64,000 bases of DNA from Notospermus geniculatus (GCA_002633025.1 NMRB01000139.1:146441-210440), one strand, 5' to 3'; shown: positions 1 to 11,750, counted from the stretch's first letter. Program-made: numbers and translations. Notes: generated from the sequence alone by a model not told the origin.

Positions 1-936
1 ACCAGTCTACGAACAGTTGGTATTTGAATTTCTCAATATTGCAGGACTAGTCTATCGGTTTCATCCCGAGTCCTCATTTCGGTTACTGTGATATTTGAGA
101 TTTGAGATTTTCCCGGCAATCCAAGCCTATAAGATGCACACTCACTGAGTGCGCACCCGCTCTCTCCCATGGCGGCTCATTATGACGTCACGTTTGACCG
201 GCAAGATGGCGGATTTTTTCGTGATGACGTCACCTGCACAAGCTCTGTACACCGCTGCTGAAGCCTGGGGGAATGAGGCCGAGTGCCACCCCTGAATTCA
301 CCTTGTGAACCCTGTCGCTGCAACTCTTGCTACCTATTCTAAAGTCTATTTTTGTTTCAGTGGAGTTTTTGACTTTACGGAACAGATGTTTTACCTGTCG
401 ATACCTCAATATAAAGCAAAAGCGTTCATTGACCTTAAGGTAGGCACCCCCCGCTTGGGCTTCGCGCTTTTGGTGCTCACCGCCCCCGTCGAGCTACACC
501 CCTCCCCCTTTCTGTCAATCCTGGATCCGGCGTGGGGCTCGTTAGATAATAGGCCTACAGCCAGCATAGGACGATGTAGGAAAACGGTATTGGCGACAAC
601 TCGCTGAATTTCATCATGTCTCGATTCTTCAGAATAAAAAGATGGCAACATTAATGTCGACGTATCCGACAGACGACGGGCTAGAAACTATGTGCTCTGC
701 GAATCGCATCGGTGGAAAGATCGGAAAGCCATGGCAGTGCGTTCTAGGTAACACTGGATTCGTTTTTCTATGAGACCGTTTATCCTCTGAATCTTTAGTT
801 ATAAGACTGCTCCATAATCCTGTTTCTGCAACGTTTGTAACCACAGAAAGATGAAATACCCTGCATCATGTCAGGCTCTCAGACACCGTAAAGTGAACAC
901 AATGATTAAACCACAAATCACAATATTTACCATTTG

Positions 937-1075
937 ACTGAGCACAACCTTGGAGTGTTTGCTATAGGCTGTTCAAGTGACCCTAACATCATTAGGTAAC
1001 TGCGACATGGATTTAATATTTACCACTGACTTGTGCACATTTCCAAGCTTCGCACTTTGCCCATGTTGAAGTTTG
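937..1075 (-). repeat. Dispersed repeat, inverted relative to 6293-6430
   Basis: The stretch with GCACAACCTTGGA, ATTAGGTAACTGCGACATGG and TTGCCCATGTTGAAG is the reverse complement of gene B intron sequence at 6293-6430, with moderate divergence. Confidence 0.6.
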
Positions 1076-1350
1076 GTTGAATTATACTTAGTCTCCATTG
1101 TGTATTATTGAAAGCTTTGAGATATTTTTGTACGTTTCTCTCCAGATAATGACAACATTTTCATCAACGTGGAGGGCAGTGAAAACTACCTGTTGTTTAC
1201 ATTCCACCAATGGCGTATGGACTAGTCACGTTGGAGAAGGGCACATGTCTCCCGACCGGCGCCGAGGTTGAATACGTTTTAAACACGACATACTGTAAGG
1301 ATGATTCACAAACGCATTAATTTCATTCACAATCAAAGCCTCAGGGCCAA

Positions 1351-2388
1351 CACTAGGCCGCCGTACACGATACAATTTTTCCTACGAAATATTTCGTACG
1401 ATTTCTCTTCCAATTTCATTGCAAAGAAATATTTCTCATCCCGCCGTAGCCGATCCCATTTATTATGACCTCCACACACTCACGGAGGTGTGGAGGTCAT
1501 ATTGTTTTCTCAGGGTTTCTTTCTATGTAGCTCCATCAATATTTTTTTTCGGTGAACGGATCTCAGAAAACCGCTGATCGTACCAACCTCAAACTTTCAC
1601 GGAGTCTGCAGTGTTTAATTATCTAGAGACGAAAGGCGCGATTTTGAAATTTATTCGGCGCTTTCCGAGTTTTGGGCCATTTTAGGTGAAAATTTCCTTA
1701 ATTTATGTGGCGGGATGACGTCAGTAATTTATTCCGTTGCTATGACATCGCGTCGTACTGATCAACAACGACCATGGCGACGTCGAGATCACGACGTGAT
1801 CACGCGTGTTGGGGGTGGCGTGCGCGCCGGGTTAGATGAATGGCTGTTAAACACAGGGAGACAAAGCGTCAGCTGTACGGCGTACACGATAGGTTATGTA
1901 GCTCCATCAATATTTTTTTTCGGTGAACGGATCTCAGAAAACCGCTGATCGTACCAACCTCAAACTTTCACGGAGTCTGCAGTGTTCAATTATCTAGAGA
2001 CGAAAGGCGCGATTTTGAAATTTATTCGGCGCTTTCCGAGTTTTGGGCCATTTTAGGTGAAAATTTCCTTAATTTATGTGGCGGGATGACGTCAGTAATT
2101 TATTCCGTTGCTATGACATCGCGTCGTACTGATGAACAACGACCATGGCGACGTCGAGATCACGACGTGATCACGCGTGTTGGGGGTGGCGTGCGCGTCG
2201 GGTCAGATAAATGGCTGTTAAAGACAGGGGAACAAAGCGTCAGCTGTACGGCGTACACGATAAGAGTATACTTCCTATAGCAATTTATTGTTCAAGAAAA
2301 TAGGACGATGTTTCCCGTCATACACGGTTAATTAAATTCCTACAAAATATTTCGTAGGAAAAAAATGTATCGTTTACGGCGGCCTTTA
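1351..2388. mobile_element. Foldback element with internal 370-bp tandem repeat (gene A intron 4)
   Basis: Terminal inverted repeats AGGCCGCCGTACACGATAC and ATGTATCGTTTACGGCGGCCT bound the element, each followed by the palindromic CCTACGAAATATTTCGTA motif. Inside are two direct copies of a unit of about 370 bp (about 1525-1895 and 1896-2263), plus a perfect hairpin of the word TATGACCTCCACAC at 1465-1500. Confidence 0.75.
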
Positions 2389-2631
2389 AGAGAAAATATT
2401 AGATTGGGCCTATATTCATACAATGTGAAATGCTCACAATTGACATTTTGTTTGTTTACGTCGCATTGTTTTTTTTTCTGTTTTAGTCTCAGTCCAGTCA
2501 ATTGTACGCCTGGAACTCACCGCTGTTGATAAAATTAAAGACGAGAGTGTTCTGAAGGCACCATGCAAGGCGGACAGAACAACCTCGAATGTATTTCAGG
2601 TACACTGAGACTTATTGGTTATTGTTCAGGA

Positions 2632-2782
2632 ACGGAATGGGTGGGGGAGAGGGAGGGTTGAGGCGCAGGAATGGATGGGGGAGAGGGAGGGTTGAGGCGC
2701 AGGAATGGGTNGGAATGGGTGGGGGAGAGGGAGGGTTGAGGCACAGGAATGGGTGGGGGGGAGGGAGGGTTGAGGCGCAGGT
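2632..2782 (+). repeat. GA-rich minisatellite with an undetermined base (gene A intron 5)
   Basis: About four units of GGGTGGGGGAGAGGGAGGG plus TTGAGGCGCAGGAAT; the N at 2711 falls inside the array, which suggests unresolved length. Confidence 0.8.
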
Positions 2783-3777
2783 CCCTATTTCTGCACGAAA
2801 TAATTTCCTATGCGCAGATGCAAGAAGCGCTTCAAGTTTCAAATTTTTCTGGGGAGGCCCTCCTTGGGCTGCCTTGGATTGGCTACTACCTCCCCCCCCG
2901 CGCCACTTAACTGCGTTTCATGCAGCGTTTTTTACGATATTGACAGGGAAATGTTAATTAGCCAACCTCGTCCGCAGGGGTATAGTTCGCTCAGACAACC
3001 TCGGACCACTCCCTGGCATCAGCTTATTAATTTGTAGTCGTCCATTGGCCTGTAAAAACTGTAGAACGCGCTGCGTGAAGTTGTACGTATAGTTGGACCA
3101 AGGCGTTTACTGATCCTGGATCATGCCCTGATTTGCCAGATACATTCTGTAATTTCTCTGCTTTCTGTTTGCACAGACGGAATGTTGTGCGTGGAAAACC
3201 ACACGAGACGCATATTAATGTGGTAATCCAAGCTACATGCAGTAAGCGTCTGATTTTCAAGTTCCGAATTTCAGATCCCAACTCCTGACGGCCTAGTTCA
3301 GATCCTAAAGCAGCAGTTCGCCGCGGATTCTGAGCATGCTTCTGAGCATGCTTCTGAGGCCGAATCGGAGGCCTCTCCCGAGTCAGATAAGAGCAAGAGT
3401 GATGATCCAAGTGACGCGGGTGAGGAAAGTTCGCAAGTTGATGCGGGGAGTGAATCACCAAACGACGCAGATGATGAGAGCGAGAGTGAGGAGAAAAAGG
3501 AAAAAAAGGATGTGCCCTACATGGTATAATTTGCTAGTTACGTGAATAGACTCTATCACTCCAAGAGAGTCCAGCAAGACATTCCAACAAAGCCTAACAC
3601 TGTTGTTGTATATCTAATTGTTGGATCGTGTAGACTATAACGCTTAAAGTCATAACTGACTATGCCGATTACAAAATGTACATTAAAGTACGGATGAATA
3701 GTTCATGTACGACACACATGTAAATGCGACCTCTGTGCGGGGTGCAATGCGTATGCCTGTAGCGAAAACTTAAAGTT

Positions 3778-4250
3778 CTGGGTCCATATTCATAAACATA
3801 CTTCAGTCAAAGTACTTATCTTTTGTGTTGAACAAAGGATAAGTGTCACACTTAGACTTAAGTGTTTTATGAATATGGGTCCTGATGCCCAAACACGTTC
3901 TTTGTTTCTGTTATTGCCTGACAGGCGAGAATGAACAATCGGTTTATTGATAGACTTACTTGGACCCACTAAAGCATGGTTTGTAATTAGTTTCATGGTT
4001 ACAGCGATGTACAATGTATTCTTTTAAAATCTGTAATAAAAGTGAACTAAGGAACGTATTAACGTGGTCATATGGTTTGTTCTGTCGAAAGAAAACACCA
4101 ACTATAAACGTATTCGAACAAGAAATACATGTACTTCTGGGTCCATATTCATAAACACACTTAAGTTAAAGTGTGATACTTATCTTTTGTGTTGAACAAA
4201 AGATACATGTAAGTGGTTAAGTAGTTTTATTATGAATATGGGCCCTGGGC
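3778..4250. mobile_element. Two short foldback elements with CCATATTCATAAA ends
   Basis: Copies at about 3778-3886 and 4138-4247 start CTGGGTCCATATTCATAAA and end in its complement (TATGAATATGGGTCCTG and TATGAATATGGGCCCTG). The same family occurs at 18158-18277 and as a half element at 35519-35595. Confidence 0.75.
4035..4040 (+). terminator. Candidate polyadenylation signal of gene A
   Basis: AATAAA in the context ATCTGTAATAAAAG, about 0.5 kb after the gene A stop and before the gene B promoter. The preceding ATCTGTAAT resembles the context of the signals after genes D and G. Confidence 0.4.
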
Positions 4251-4645
4251 CCATATTCAGAAAACTGCATGCTTAAGTCTAACCAGGAGTTTTTTTTAGA
4301 AAATATAGGTTTCTTTAATAACTCGGCAATCCACCGGCGCCACCACCGGCCAATCAGATGCACGAAGTCGCTTGGCACGCCCGGTTCTAACATACGCAAA
4401 AGTCCGGTGTAATATGCTTAGGACCGGGTACTAGTTAGAAAAAGGTCAGGATTTTCGAATAGGACTACATTAATTATCAATGGTGTAAAACAAAATACGA
4501 CTTGTCCCACTTGTATTGCCGTGACACACATCTGACCTGCACTCCGAAAAAATGCCATTCGTTTCTTCTTTGGGAACATACAGACTATCACATGTATTCT
4601 AATCCTTATCTCACTATCAGTGAATAGACCTATTAGTAGTATTAT

Positions 4646-4790
4646 GGGGATTTGGCCTAGTGGTTAAGGCGTGCTGCCCCTTAGTGCTAGCGATTGATGC
4701 CATATGCGAGGGTCCGTGGGTTCGAATCTGGTAGAAGGACGTGATGACTTTCACCTTAAAAACCCGTTTCTATTTCATATTCATTACTGC
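4646..4790 (+). mobile_element. tRNA-derived SINE
   Basis: A tRNA-like head has an A-box like TGGCCTAGTGGTTAAGGC and a B-box like GTGGGTTCGAATCTGG, followed by a body ending CTTAAAAACCCGTTTC. Other copies: 8937-9054, 10245-10370, 10996-11125 and the split copy at 5107-5670. Confidence 0.75.
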
Positions 4791-4949
4791 AACAAACTTA
4801 GAAAAAAGAAACGCATTATATACTTGTCCATGTAATTAGCCTACAATGTAGAGGCAGATGTTAATTTGTAAGTAGTAGATAATATCGTGAAATTGTTGGG
4901 AAATGTGCAAAAAGTGGTCCTCCACAACGATTAAATGTCAGTTCGAGAT

Positions 4950-5068
4950 TTTAAATGTCAAAGGAATTGTTCATCGTAATCATCGATGAGTTGATATATA
5001 GGCGTGGACATCAGCTGTCTAGCCGCCACATCAGCTGCGTTGGTATTGGAACAAAGGAACTCGTTTCG
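4950..5068 (+). promoter_or_regulatory. Gene B core promoter and non-coding first exon
   Basis: A TATA box (GATATATAGG, about 4993-5002) is preceded by a diverged copy of the shared AAATGCCAAACAAATTATTC element (4954-4973). Downstream, a short leader with GACATCAGCTGTCTAGCCGCC ends at a donor TTTCG|GTAAGTCAG (exon end 5068). The same TATA, leader and GTAAGTCAGT arrangement is found before genes C-H. The leader is spliced to the ATG exon, whose acceptor is at 5800. Confidence 0.65.
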
Positions 5069-5106
5069 GTAAGTCAGTCCTTCGCTTTTAATTTGTGCAT
5101 GTACTG

Positions 5107-5670
5107 TGGTCGTCCAGGGTCCGTGAGTTCGAGTCCGGTAGGAATAATTGGGGAGCCAGCCCACTTTCATTTACACTTTTAAGAACGAAAGGTTTGATGG
5201 TCTCATTCTATCAGTAGTAACTGGGGATTTGACCCCTTCTTAAGCTGAAATGCCAGGGAATATTCTTTCTTAAGTTACATTTTTGTGACAACCGATGTAA
5301 GGGGATATTTTTGTGCCAATTTCAACTTTGTTCTCAAAAGTGTAATTGAGACTCTTTTTGGACCCTTATTGGGGCCCTTCTTAAGTCCAAACCCCAGATT
5401 TATTTTTTTCTTAAGTTGCGTATTTCTAATCACTATTTGGCGTCAATATCATTGTTGTTCTCAAAAGTGTAAATGACTGCCACTTTTGGGGGGTTAGTAA
5501 CCCCCCAAAACCTAAAGCTGGGTTTTATTCATCCCCCAGTTACTACTGAAAGAATGAGACCATCAAACCTTTCGTTCTCAAAAGTGTAAATGAAAGTGGG
5601 CTGGCTCTCTAACTAGAAGCTATGTCTTTCACCTCAGAAACCCGTTATTATTTCTTCCCCTTATTATTGT
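5107..5670 (+). mobile_element. SINE split by a foldback element (gene B, 5' intron)
   Basis: The B-box half of the SINE (GGGTCCGTGAGTTCGAGTCC) lies at about 5115-5150 and its tail (AAGCTATGTCTTTCACC) at 5617. Between them is a foldback with about 75-bp arms, 5153-5230 and 5530-5612 (GGTTTGATGGTCTCATTC and its complement). Confidence 0.75.
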
Positions 5671-5805
5671 AGGCTACCTCCAGTATTTGTGACCCCTTGT
5701 ATAACATAAAATTGTTTGGGTTCGGAGTTTGCGATCGGGAGTTTGTCAACGGCGGTCTCACTTTTGCGCTCACATACTGCAGTAGCGATTTTTTTTGCAG
5801 GAAAA

Positions 5806-8800
5806 ATGAAGTCCTTATTCAGCGTCGTCTGCCTGACAGTCCTTGTTGGCATGGCAACACCATGTTGTTTACCAGATCAAGGATCGTTTGATTTCACAAT
5901 GCAAAAGAATTCGACGGCTCTCTATATGGGGTCGGTTTATTCTTACAGCCTGTCAGTAAGCGGAAGGTGAGTGAACCCTCATACCGGCTATTCAAATTTC
6001 TTATAGGCCTACACGTAATAAGAGCTGTCAGCGAGTTGACCACTAGGTGTCACTACGGCCCAATTGAATGCATCTAGCGGACCCAGTCATTATCGATCGA
6101 GCAGCAATCACGTAGATTTTCCTGTACATTGGTCCGCTAAGACTTTGCTGCCATCTGTTGGCAATATGCGCGGCTGACTGCTATCAGCTTCACCCTCATC
6201 CCGAGTAGGCCTATATCAGAGCTTCTAAGAGTTCGATTACATAGAGCCACCCTATACGGACTCGCAATGCAGTTAAAGTATGATTACCCTAACTTCAACA
6301 TGGGCAAAGTGCCAAGCTTTGAAAATGTGCACAGGTCAGTGATAAATAATCCAATCCATGTCGCAGTTATCTAATGAAGGGTAACTTGGTTTACTTTCCA
6401 TGAGTCTATAGCAAATCCAAGGTTGTGCCACAGGCACCTCTGAGAGTTGTCAGTAGGGTTAGGGTTAAACTCGGGGTCAAGGGCTAGGGTTAGGGTTAGG
6501 GGCTAAACGTACAAGGTATGAAAGCGTTTGCAACCCGATTTCTGCCAAAACACCGCCACTTCAAAGTCTCTAAACTCATTGAAAAACAAAGTTAATTTCG
6601 CCAAATTTGCTCACCGAGTATTCTATGCAATCTAAATTTTTGTATCCACCTCAAATTTTTTCAACAACGGCATTTTTAATCCACCCCTGCGCTGATATTA
6701 TCCGCTTATTTTACGCTTCGAACTGACCGCCTGCCCGACGTCCATCCTGTTGTGATGGGGGATGACGTTGCGACTTCTCGGTGAACTTCTCAAGGTGAAA
6801 AAGTTGGCGGCCATTTTTGTCAGCTAAGGTTTCGTCTAAGTGCCAGTAAAGCCTAGGTGTTGCCACTGGCTTTGTATGGGTTGGACAGGACACCAGTCTT
6901 ATCACATCGGTTCCCGATTCCGCCGCCAGGGGTTGGGATACTGAGGCATACCTCTATGTATACAGTAAAGAGTGGGCCATTCAGCGATCACTTGATCCTT
7001 TCAGACCAAATTTTTACATGTAGTTTGACAGAATTACTCAACCAAGAATCGAAAAACTCTCCTGTTCTAAAACATCTTTTTCCCGTTTCAGTGGATCGTT
7101 TGACTTCGCGGAGCAGAAATTTTACCTGTCCCTTCCGGAATACAAGGCCGAAGCATACATAGAACTTAGCACGGTAGGCAGCATTATTCCGCTGTGCTAA
7201 TGATCGCAATACCAGCGTTATCAGAAATTTTTGTAGGGGATTATGTCGGTGTAATGTTTTTTGCCCACCTTTTTTGCCGTTTTTGCCCAAAATCCGCTCT
7301 GGGGGGGGGGGGGCAACTGCCCCCTGCCCCCGCCCTCGCTAAATACGGCCCTGACATCTGATATTTCTCATGTCGGTTCTTTAGAATAAGAAGAGTGCAA
7401 CAATGGTCTTTAAAAAGTACCCATCGGTGGACGGCCTACGTGAGAGATGTTTTGAGGTTGAGCTCGAAGGAAAGATGGGAAAGCCGTGGCAGTGCGTTCT
7501 CGGTAATAGCAAAATAGTACATTAAATTTGATTGCTATAGTCGGAAATTTTATACCAAAGAAGCTTCATTAACTAGTGCTCATGAAGCTTCATTGACCTT
7601 ATATCAACTTTTTACTGAGCAGGGTTAAATTCTGCTTGTTGATTCGTTCATGATGCTAGTTCGGCCCTTCCAACGCAATCGAAAGCTAGGTCCTGGATAA
7701 GAACTCGTGACCGTCAGAACAGACGGTGTAGTGTCTCTAGCCCGTTCGTCAATAAAACTCTCGTATGCCATTGGCAATATTATGTAGTGGATTTTACCCC
7801 GGATACCCCAAACTCCTTCCGCAGTTTCAAACTGCTACCCACTACGTAAAGGCCTCCATACACTGAATGACAAAAGTCGAAATTAGTCGCTGCTATAGTC
7901 AGTTCGACAACACTTGATGTGGCGACATGTTGAAATACTCCACAAAAGTGTCAGAAGGTTTTAACATTTATGGAACATTTCCACAAAAAGTATTTTGGAA
8001 CGGACAATTGTAGTGACTAATTTCGATGTTTGTCATTCAGTGTATGGAGGCCTTTACCCGCGCTCGACACTGCTACAGTTAGTGCCCTCCTCAAAGTGTT
8101 ACTTACTACCACAAATTTATGAATTTATGAATTTTTGTTACTACCTGTAGATGGCTTTCTGCAACGTAGTTTGTACCTGCTGATCGTAAAATGATTCTGC
8201 GCGTTTAATTTCATAAGTTACCGAGTCGGCCTGTTGGAACATTTGATAACCCCTGTCGGTATAATTATTGTTAAATACCCGTTCACAGTTTTGTCTCTTT
8301 CTCTCCAGATAACAGTAAACTATTTGTTTTTAATGCGTTTGGCCAAGGCAAGTACGTCCTCCTCCTTCCGTCCCTGGCTTTTGGAGTAGTCACGATGAAG
8401 AATGACACATGTTTGCCGACCGGCTTGGATATGGAGTATTATATAAACAAAACAGACTGTAAGAATTCATTAAAAATTGTCTTCGAAATTCATTAAAATC
8501 AAAGCCAGTCCATTATTTTCACATGGCTTTTTCCGACGATGTCGTTGGTTCGTCGCTATCTATCAAAAAAATTTTTTTTTCATAAATAATAATACGTTAT
8601 GGCATTTAGATCTCGATTCTGAATCGGTCGCTGGAATTGATCCAAGACCTATTTTCCACAGCATTTGGTAGGTCGGTCATGAGATGTTCCATACACCGAT
8701 TTTGTTATTACATGTATCATTATTATTAATGGGTGTTTTGTACAGCGCAAACGCCAATCCATATGGATCGCTCAAAGCACTGAAATGAACAAGCAAAATC

Positions 8801-11424
8801 CATACACAAGGCGTCTGTATTCACTTCTCACGAAAAAACACAGCAGTTCCGTGGCAAAAGCTTTTTAACGACGGAAAATAAAACCAGGGGCCGGTTGCAC
8901 AAAAGTTAAAAATCACTGTTAGTTTATCTTGGCTGGTTTGGGGCGTGCTGCCCCTTAGTGCTGGCGATTGATGCCTTATGCGAGGGTCCGTGGGTTCGTA
9001 TCTGGAAGAAGGACGTGATGACCTTCACCTTAGAAACCCGTTTCTATTTTCATATCTTAGTTTATCTTGGCGTTAACTTATCCCAAATTGTTAGTTTTGT
9101 TAGTCAACACCAAGTTAGGGATTTTAACAGGAAAAGTTAAATTAGCAGAATTTTATCTTTTTAACTTTTGTGGAACCAAAATATTCTAAATGTTCCAGTT
9201 ATAGTATCTTGCTATAAATTGACTTCTCGATCTGCGGCAAAAATTTCGCACGAAATGCTCTCAGTTGACTATAGTTTATGCCACATTGGGCCGCATGCAT
9301 GGGTCGGTATTTAGCCCAGTATAACTCGAGTTATTTTTATAGACTTTCTCTTCGCTTGAAACACTGAAAAAAGTCAGATTTAATAAAAGTGTAGCTGAAG
9401 TCCGACCCGTGCATACGGCCCATTATGTCTTTTTTAGTTACGGTGACGTCAAATGTACACTTGGAACTCACCAATATTGGTGAGAAAGTTGTGGATGAGG
9501 CCGTCTTCAAGGCACCATGCAAGGCAGAGAGACGACGAAACGGGAATATCTACGTGGTACGTAGGCTCAGGATAATTAGTTATTGTACTCATACATGTAC
9601 ATGTACATGTAGATCTCTAATTGTATTTTCTCAACATTTTGCTGGACCAGCGATAGTTCAGGGGAAAAATATCAATTACAGCAGATTTGGGGCTACGCTT
9701 TGTTTCAAAGTTCGGAATTGGCCAAAACCTGACACGGCCCTGATATCGCCAAAAACAAAAAGGTTACAGGGCCAAATTGTGCGCAGAAAACTTCGTGGTA
9801 TCCACCAAAATCGCAGATGTAAGGTTACAGAGGTCTGGCATTGCCATGGTCCAGCTTCTCCTGTTGGTGATGGTCGGCATTGCTCACCACACAGCATGCT
9901 GTTGATATATCTTCGAATCGATGTCCTGACACTGAAGCTTTTGATATGATAATGTTGGAGGAGCGAGATGCCAGTGGCAAAGCCAGGCCTCTGTGACCTG
10001 ACAGCTGCGATTTTGGTGTAGGCCTACATGTAGAATGTAAAAATTATTATGATGTTATTGACTGTGTATGATGTTAATATTGTATTATTATTGCCCTTCA
10101 ATTGTTTTTCCAGTATTTGTGACCCCTTGTATAACATAAAACTGTTTGGGTTCGGAGGTTGTTTCGAATATTCGCAGGGTGCTGAGGGACGCCCCTGGGG
10201 GCGCCTCGTTTAACATGGGTCGTCGAACCATCTTTTTTGAAGATGGGGATCTGGCCTAGTGGTTAAGGCGTGCTGCCCCTGAGTGCTGGCGATTGATGCC
10301 TAATGCGAGGGTCCGGTGGTTTGAGTCCGTTAGGAAGCTGTGTCTTTCACCTTAGAAACCCGTTATTATTATTTGCCTCTAGAATATGTGATGCAGTCGA
10401 CGCTACCTGCATCACACATCGTATAAGCAGTATGCGTGTAGCCTACATCTGATTTTTAAATTTCCTATTTTTTAGATCCCAACTCCTGACGAATTTGTGC
10501 GGTTGATCTACGAGACTGTGGGCCTAAAGCATGCGTCTGAGTCTAAGTCTGAGTCTAAGGAGGCCTCCCCTGAGTCTGAGTCTAAGGAGGCCTCCCCTGA
10601 GTCTGAGTCTAAGGAGGCCTCCCCTGAGTCTGAGTCTAAGGAGGCCTCCCCTGAGTCTGAGTCTAATGCCTAGGTCACATATCCACTCCGGGGCCCGTAC
10701 GGCGAGTAAAAACAGACATTTTGGCCAATTTCAGCCAATTTCGTACGGTGCCCGGCCGGTTCCCTCACGGTTGCCACGGGCACCGGACATTTTCCACCAG
10801 CCGAACGGGCGCCGCATTGATTAGCTGGCTGCTCCCAATTCTCCCGGCGTTTTCATCTGACCGGTAGGCCGTAGAAAGCCCGTAGAAGGTCCCAGTGTCC
10901 TCTACGGGTCCTGTGCGGGCTCCTGCCTGGTGCTGAGGGACGCCCCTGGGGGCGCCTCGTTTAACATGGGTCGTCGAACCATCTTTTTTGAAGATGGGGA
11001 TCTGGCCTAGTGGTTAAGGCATGCTGCCCCTGAGTGCTGGCGATTGATGCCTAATGCGAGGGTCCGTGGGTTTGAGTCCGTTAGGAAGCTGTGTCTTTCA
11101 CCTTAGAAACCCGTTATTATTTGCCTCTAGAATATGTGATGCAGTCGACGCTACCTGTATCACACATCGTATAAGCAGTATGCGTGTAGCCTACATCTGA
11201 TTTTTGAATTTCCTATTTTTTAGATCCCAACTCCTGACGAATTTGTGCAGTTGATCTACGAGACTGTGGGCCTAAAGCATGCGTCTGAGTCTAAGGAGGC
11301 CTCCCCTGAGTCGGATGAAGACAATGCAAATAGGAAGAGTGATGATGGCGAAGATTCAGACGAGAGTGAGAGTGAGGATGAACATGATAAAAGGAAGAAG
11401 AGGGATGCGCCTTGGAGGGTATAA
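5806..11424 (+). CDS. Gene B: secreted ependymin-related protein with acidic tail, two alternative last exons
   Basis: Coding exons are 5806-5966, 7092-7173, 7385-7502, 8309-8458, 9438-9556 and a last exon, 11224-11424 (6b) or 10476-10673 (6a). The product is 276 or 275 residues. The start ATG lies just after an acceptor and opens a signal peptide (MKSLFSVVCLTVLVGMA) followed by CCLPDQGSFDF and an NST glycosylation sequon. Later blocks are SGSFDFAEQKFYLSLP, GKMGKPWQCVLG, VVTMKNDTCLPTGLDMEY and AVFKAPCKAE. These match the CC.PDQ, FDY, C.P and VF.PP.C landmarks of ependymin-related proteins, which are secreted and fold like LolA. The tail begins IPTPDEFV. In 6a it is four repeats of a nine-residue SESKEASPE unit; in 6b it is mixed acidic and basic, ending DAPWRV. 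Which last exon is used cannot be told from DNA. Confidence 0.78.
6445..6510 (+). repeat. Short telomere-like GGGTTA repeats
   Basis: Several perfect or one-off copies of AGGGTT(A) in gene B intron 1; a weaker stretch is at 55525-55575. Too short to say more than simple repeat. Confidence 0.5.
7848..8056. mobile_element. Foldback element (gene B intron 3)
   Basis: Arms AAAGGCCTCCATACACTGAA and TTCAGTGTATGGAGGCCTTT are perfect complements, and complementarity continues inward (ATGACAAA.GTCGAAATTAGTC). Confidence 0.85.
8893..9182. mobile_element. Foldback element interrupted by a SINE with target duplication
   Basis: Ends CCGGTTGCACAAAAGTTAA and TTAACTTTTGTGGAACC form the outer element. A 5'-truncated SINE (about 8937-9054) sits inside and is flanked by two copies of TTAGTTTATCTTGGC, a 15-bp target-site duplication. 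Confidence 0.8.
9285..9423. mobile_element. Foldback element with GGGCCGTATGCACGGGTCGG ends
   Basis: The ends (GGGCCGCATGCATGGGTCGG and its complement) lie just before exon 5 of gene B. A better preserved relative is at 34614-34744 before exon 4 of gene E. Confidence 0.7.
10179..11424 (+). repeat. Tandem duplication carrying the last exon of gene B
   Basis: A unit starting GTGCTGAGGGACGCCCC occurs at about 10179 and again at about 10930, a period near 751 bp. Each copy contains a tRNA-like SINE (10245 and 10996), a shared GCAGTCGACGCTACCTG stretch and a terminal exon with its own acceptor (10475 and 11223). In the first copy the 3' part of the exon is replaced after the stop by a fragment of the CACATATCCACTCCGGGG element found again at 12236 and 12779. 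Confidence 0.8.
10539..10668 (+). repeat. 27-bp coding minisatellite in exon 6a of gene B
   Basis: Four near-identical 27-bp units keep the reading frame and encode repeats of ESESKEASP. Exon 6b has a single equivalent (SESKEASPES), so the array grew by slippage after the exon was duplicated. Confidence 0.85.
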
Positions 11425-11679
11425 TTTGTCAGCTACACGTCATGCCGATGTCAGGTCTAGGTTATTGAAAAGTGTTTCTTTTTCATTCAAGTGACGTTAG
11501 TGCTGTCTCAGCCTTATATTCATCTGCTGTTATTATATTCATCTGCTGTTAAGCCAACAATTGCAGTTAACGCCACGTTAGAGGTATTTTGAAAAACCAA
11601 GCCCAGATAATCATGTGTATCTCATGAAACAAAGAGTTTCAGCTCAGTCTGTTCTAGAGTTTCGGATTGTAAAGTACCA

Positions 11680-11750
11680 GCCTGAAGAAGACCCCGGTTG
11701 GCGTCGAAAATTCGCAAACACTCTGGAAATTGCCTTTTTATTTATCATGT
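11680..11750 (+). other. CTGAAGA-stem-GAAA retroelement motif, copy 1
   Basis: CCTGAAGAAGACCCCGGTT is followed by GGCGTCGAAAATTCG. Similar copies lie at 30168-30235, 60325-60390 and 62318-62365. The conserved CTGANGA and GAAA flanking a hairpin resemble the core of a hammerhead ribozyme as carried by Penelope-like elements; it may instead be an ordinary 3' end of such an element. Confidence 0.35.

Larger units (their letters stand above)
361..3529 (+). pseudogene. Gene A: ependymin-related secreted protein, 5' partial, frameshifted in exon 4
   Basis: Coding exons 2-6 are seen at 361-439, 633-747, 1146-1294, 2487-2599 and 3275-3529; exon 1 lies left of the window. All edges are AG/GT and phases match the paralogs. 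Exon 2 gives SGVFDFTEQMFYLSIP.., exon 3 ends GGKIGKPWQCVLG, exon 5 ends the conserved block with SVLKAPCKAD, and exon 6 encodes an 84-residue Ser/Glu/Asp-rich tail starting IPTPDGLVQIL and ending DVPYMV. Exon 4 is one base short compared with its paralogs (149 nt). Read in frame it reaches a TAG at 1223-1225, whereas shifting one frame after about 1200 restores the block PPMAYGLVT..GTCLPTGAEVEY. Either the gene is a recent pseudogene or the base is a sequence error; every other exon is intact. The family call comes from the ordered motifs of the whole array. A likely polyadenylation signal is at 4035. Confidence 0.72.

Noticed and set aside
6445-6510. Interstitial telomere marking a chromosome fusion
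   Set aside because: Only a few GGGTTA units with interruptions; simple repeat is enough to explain it.
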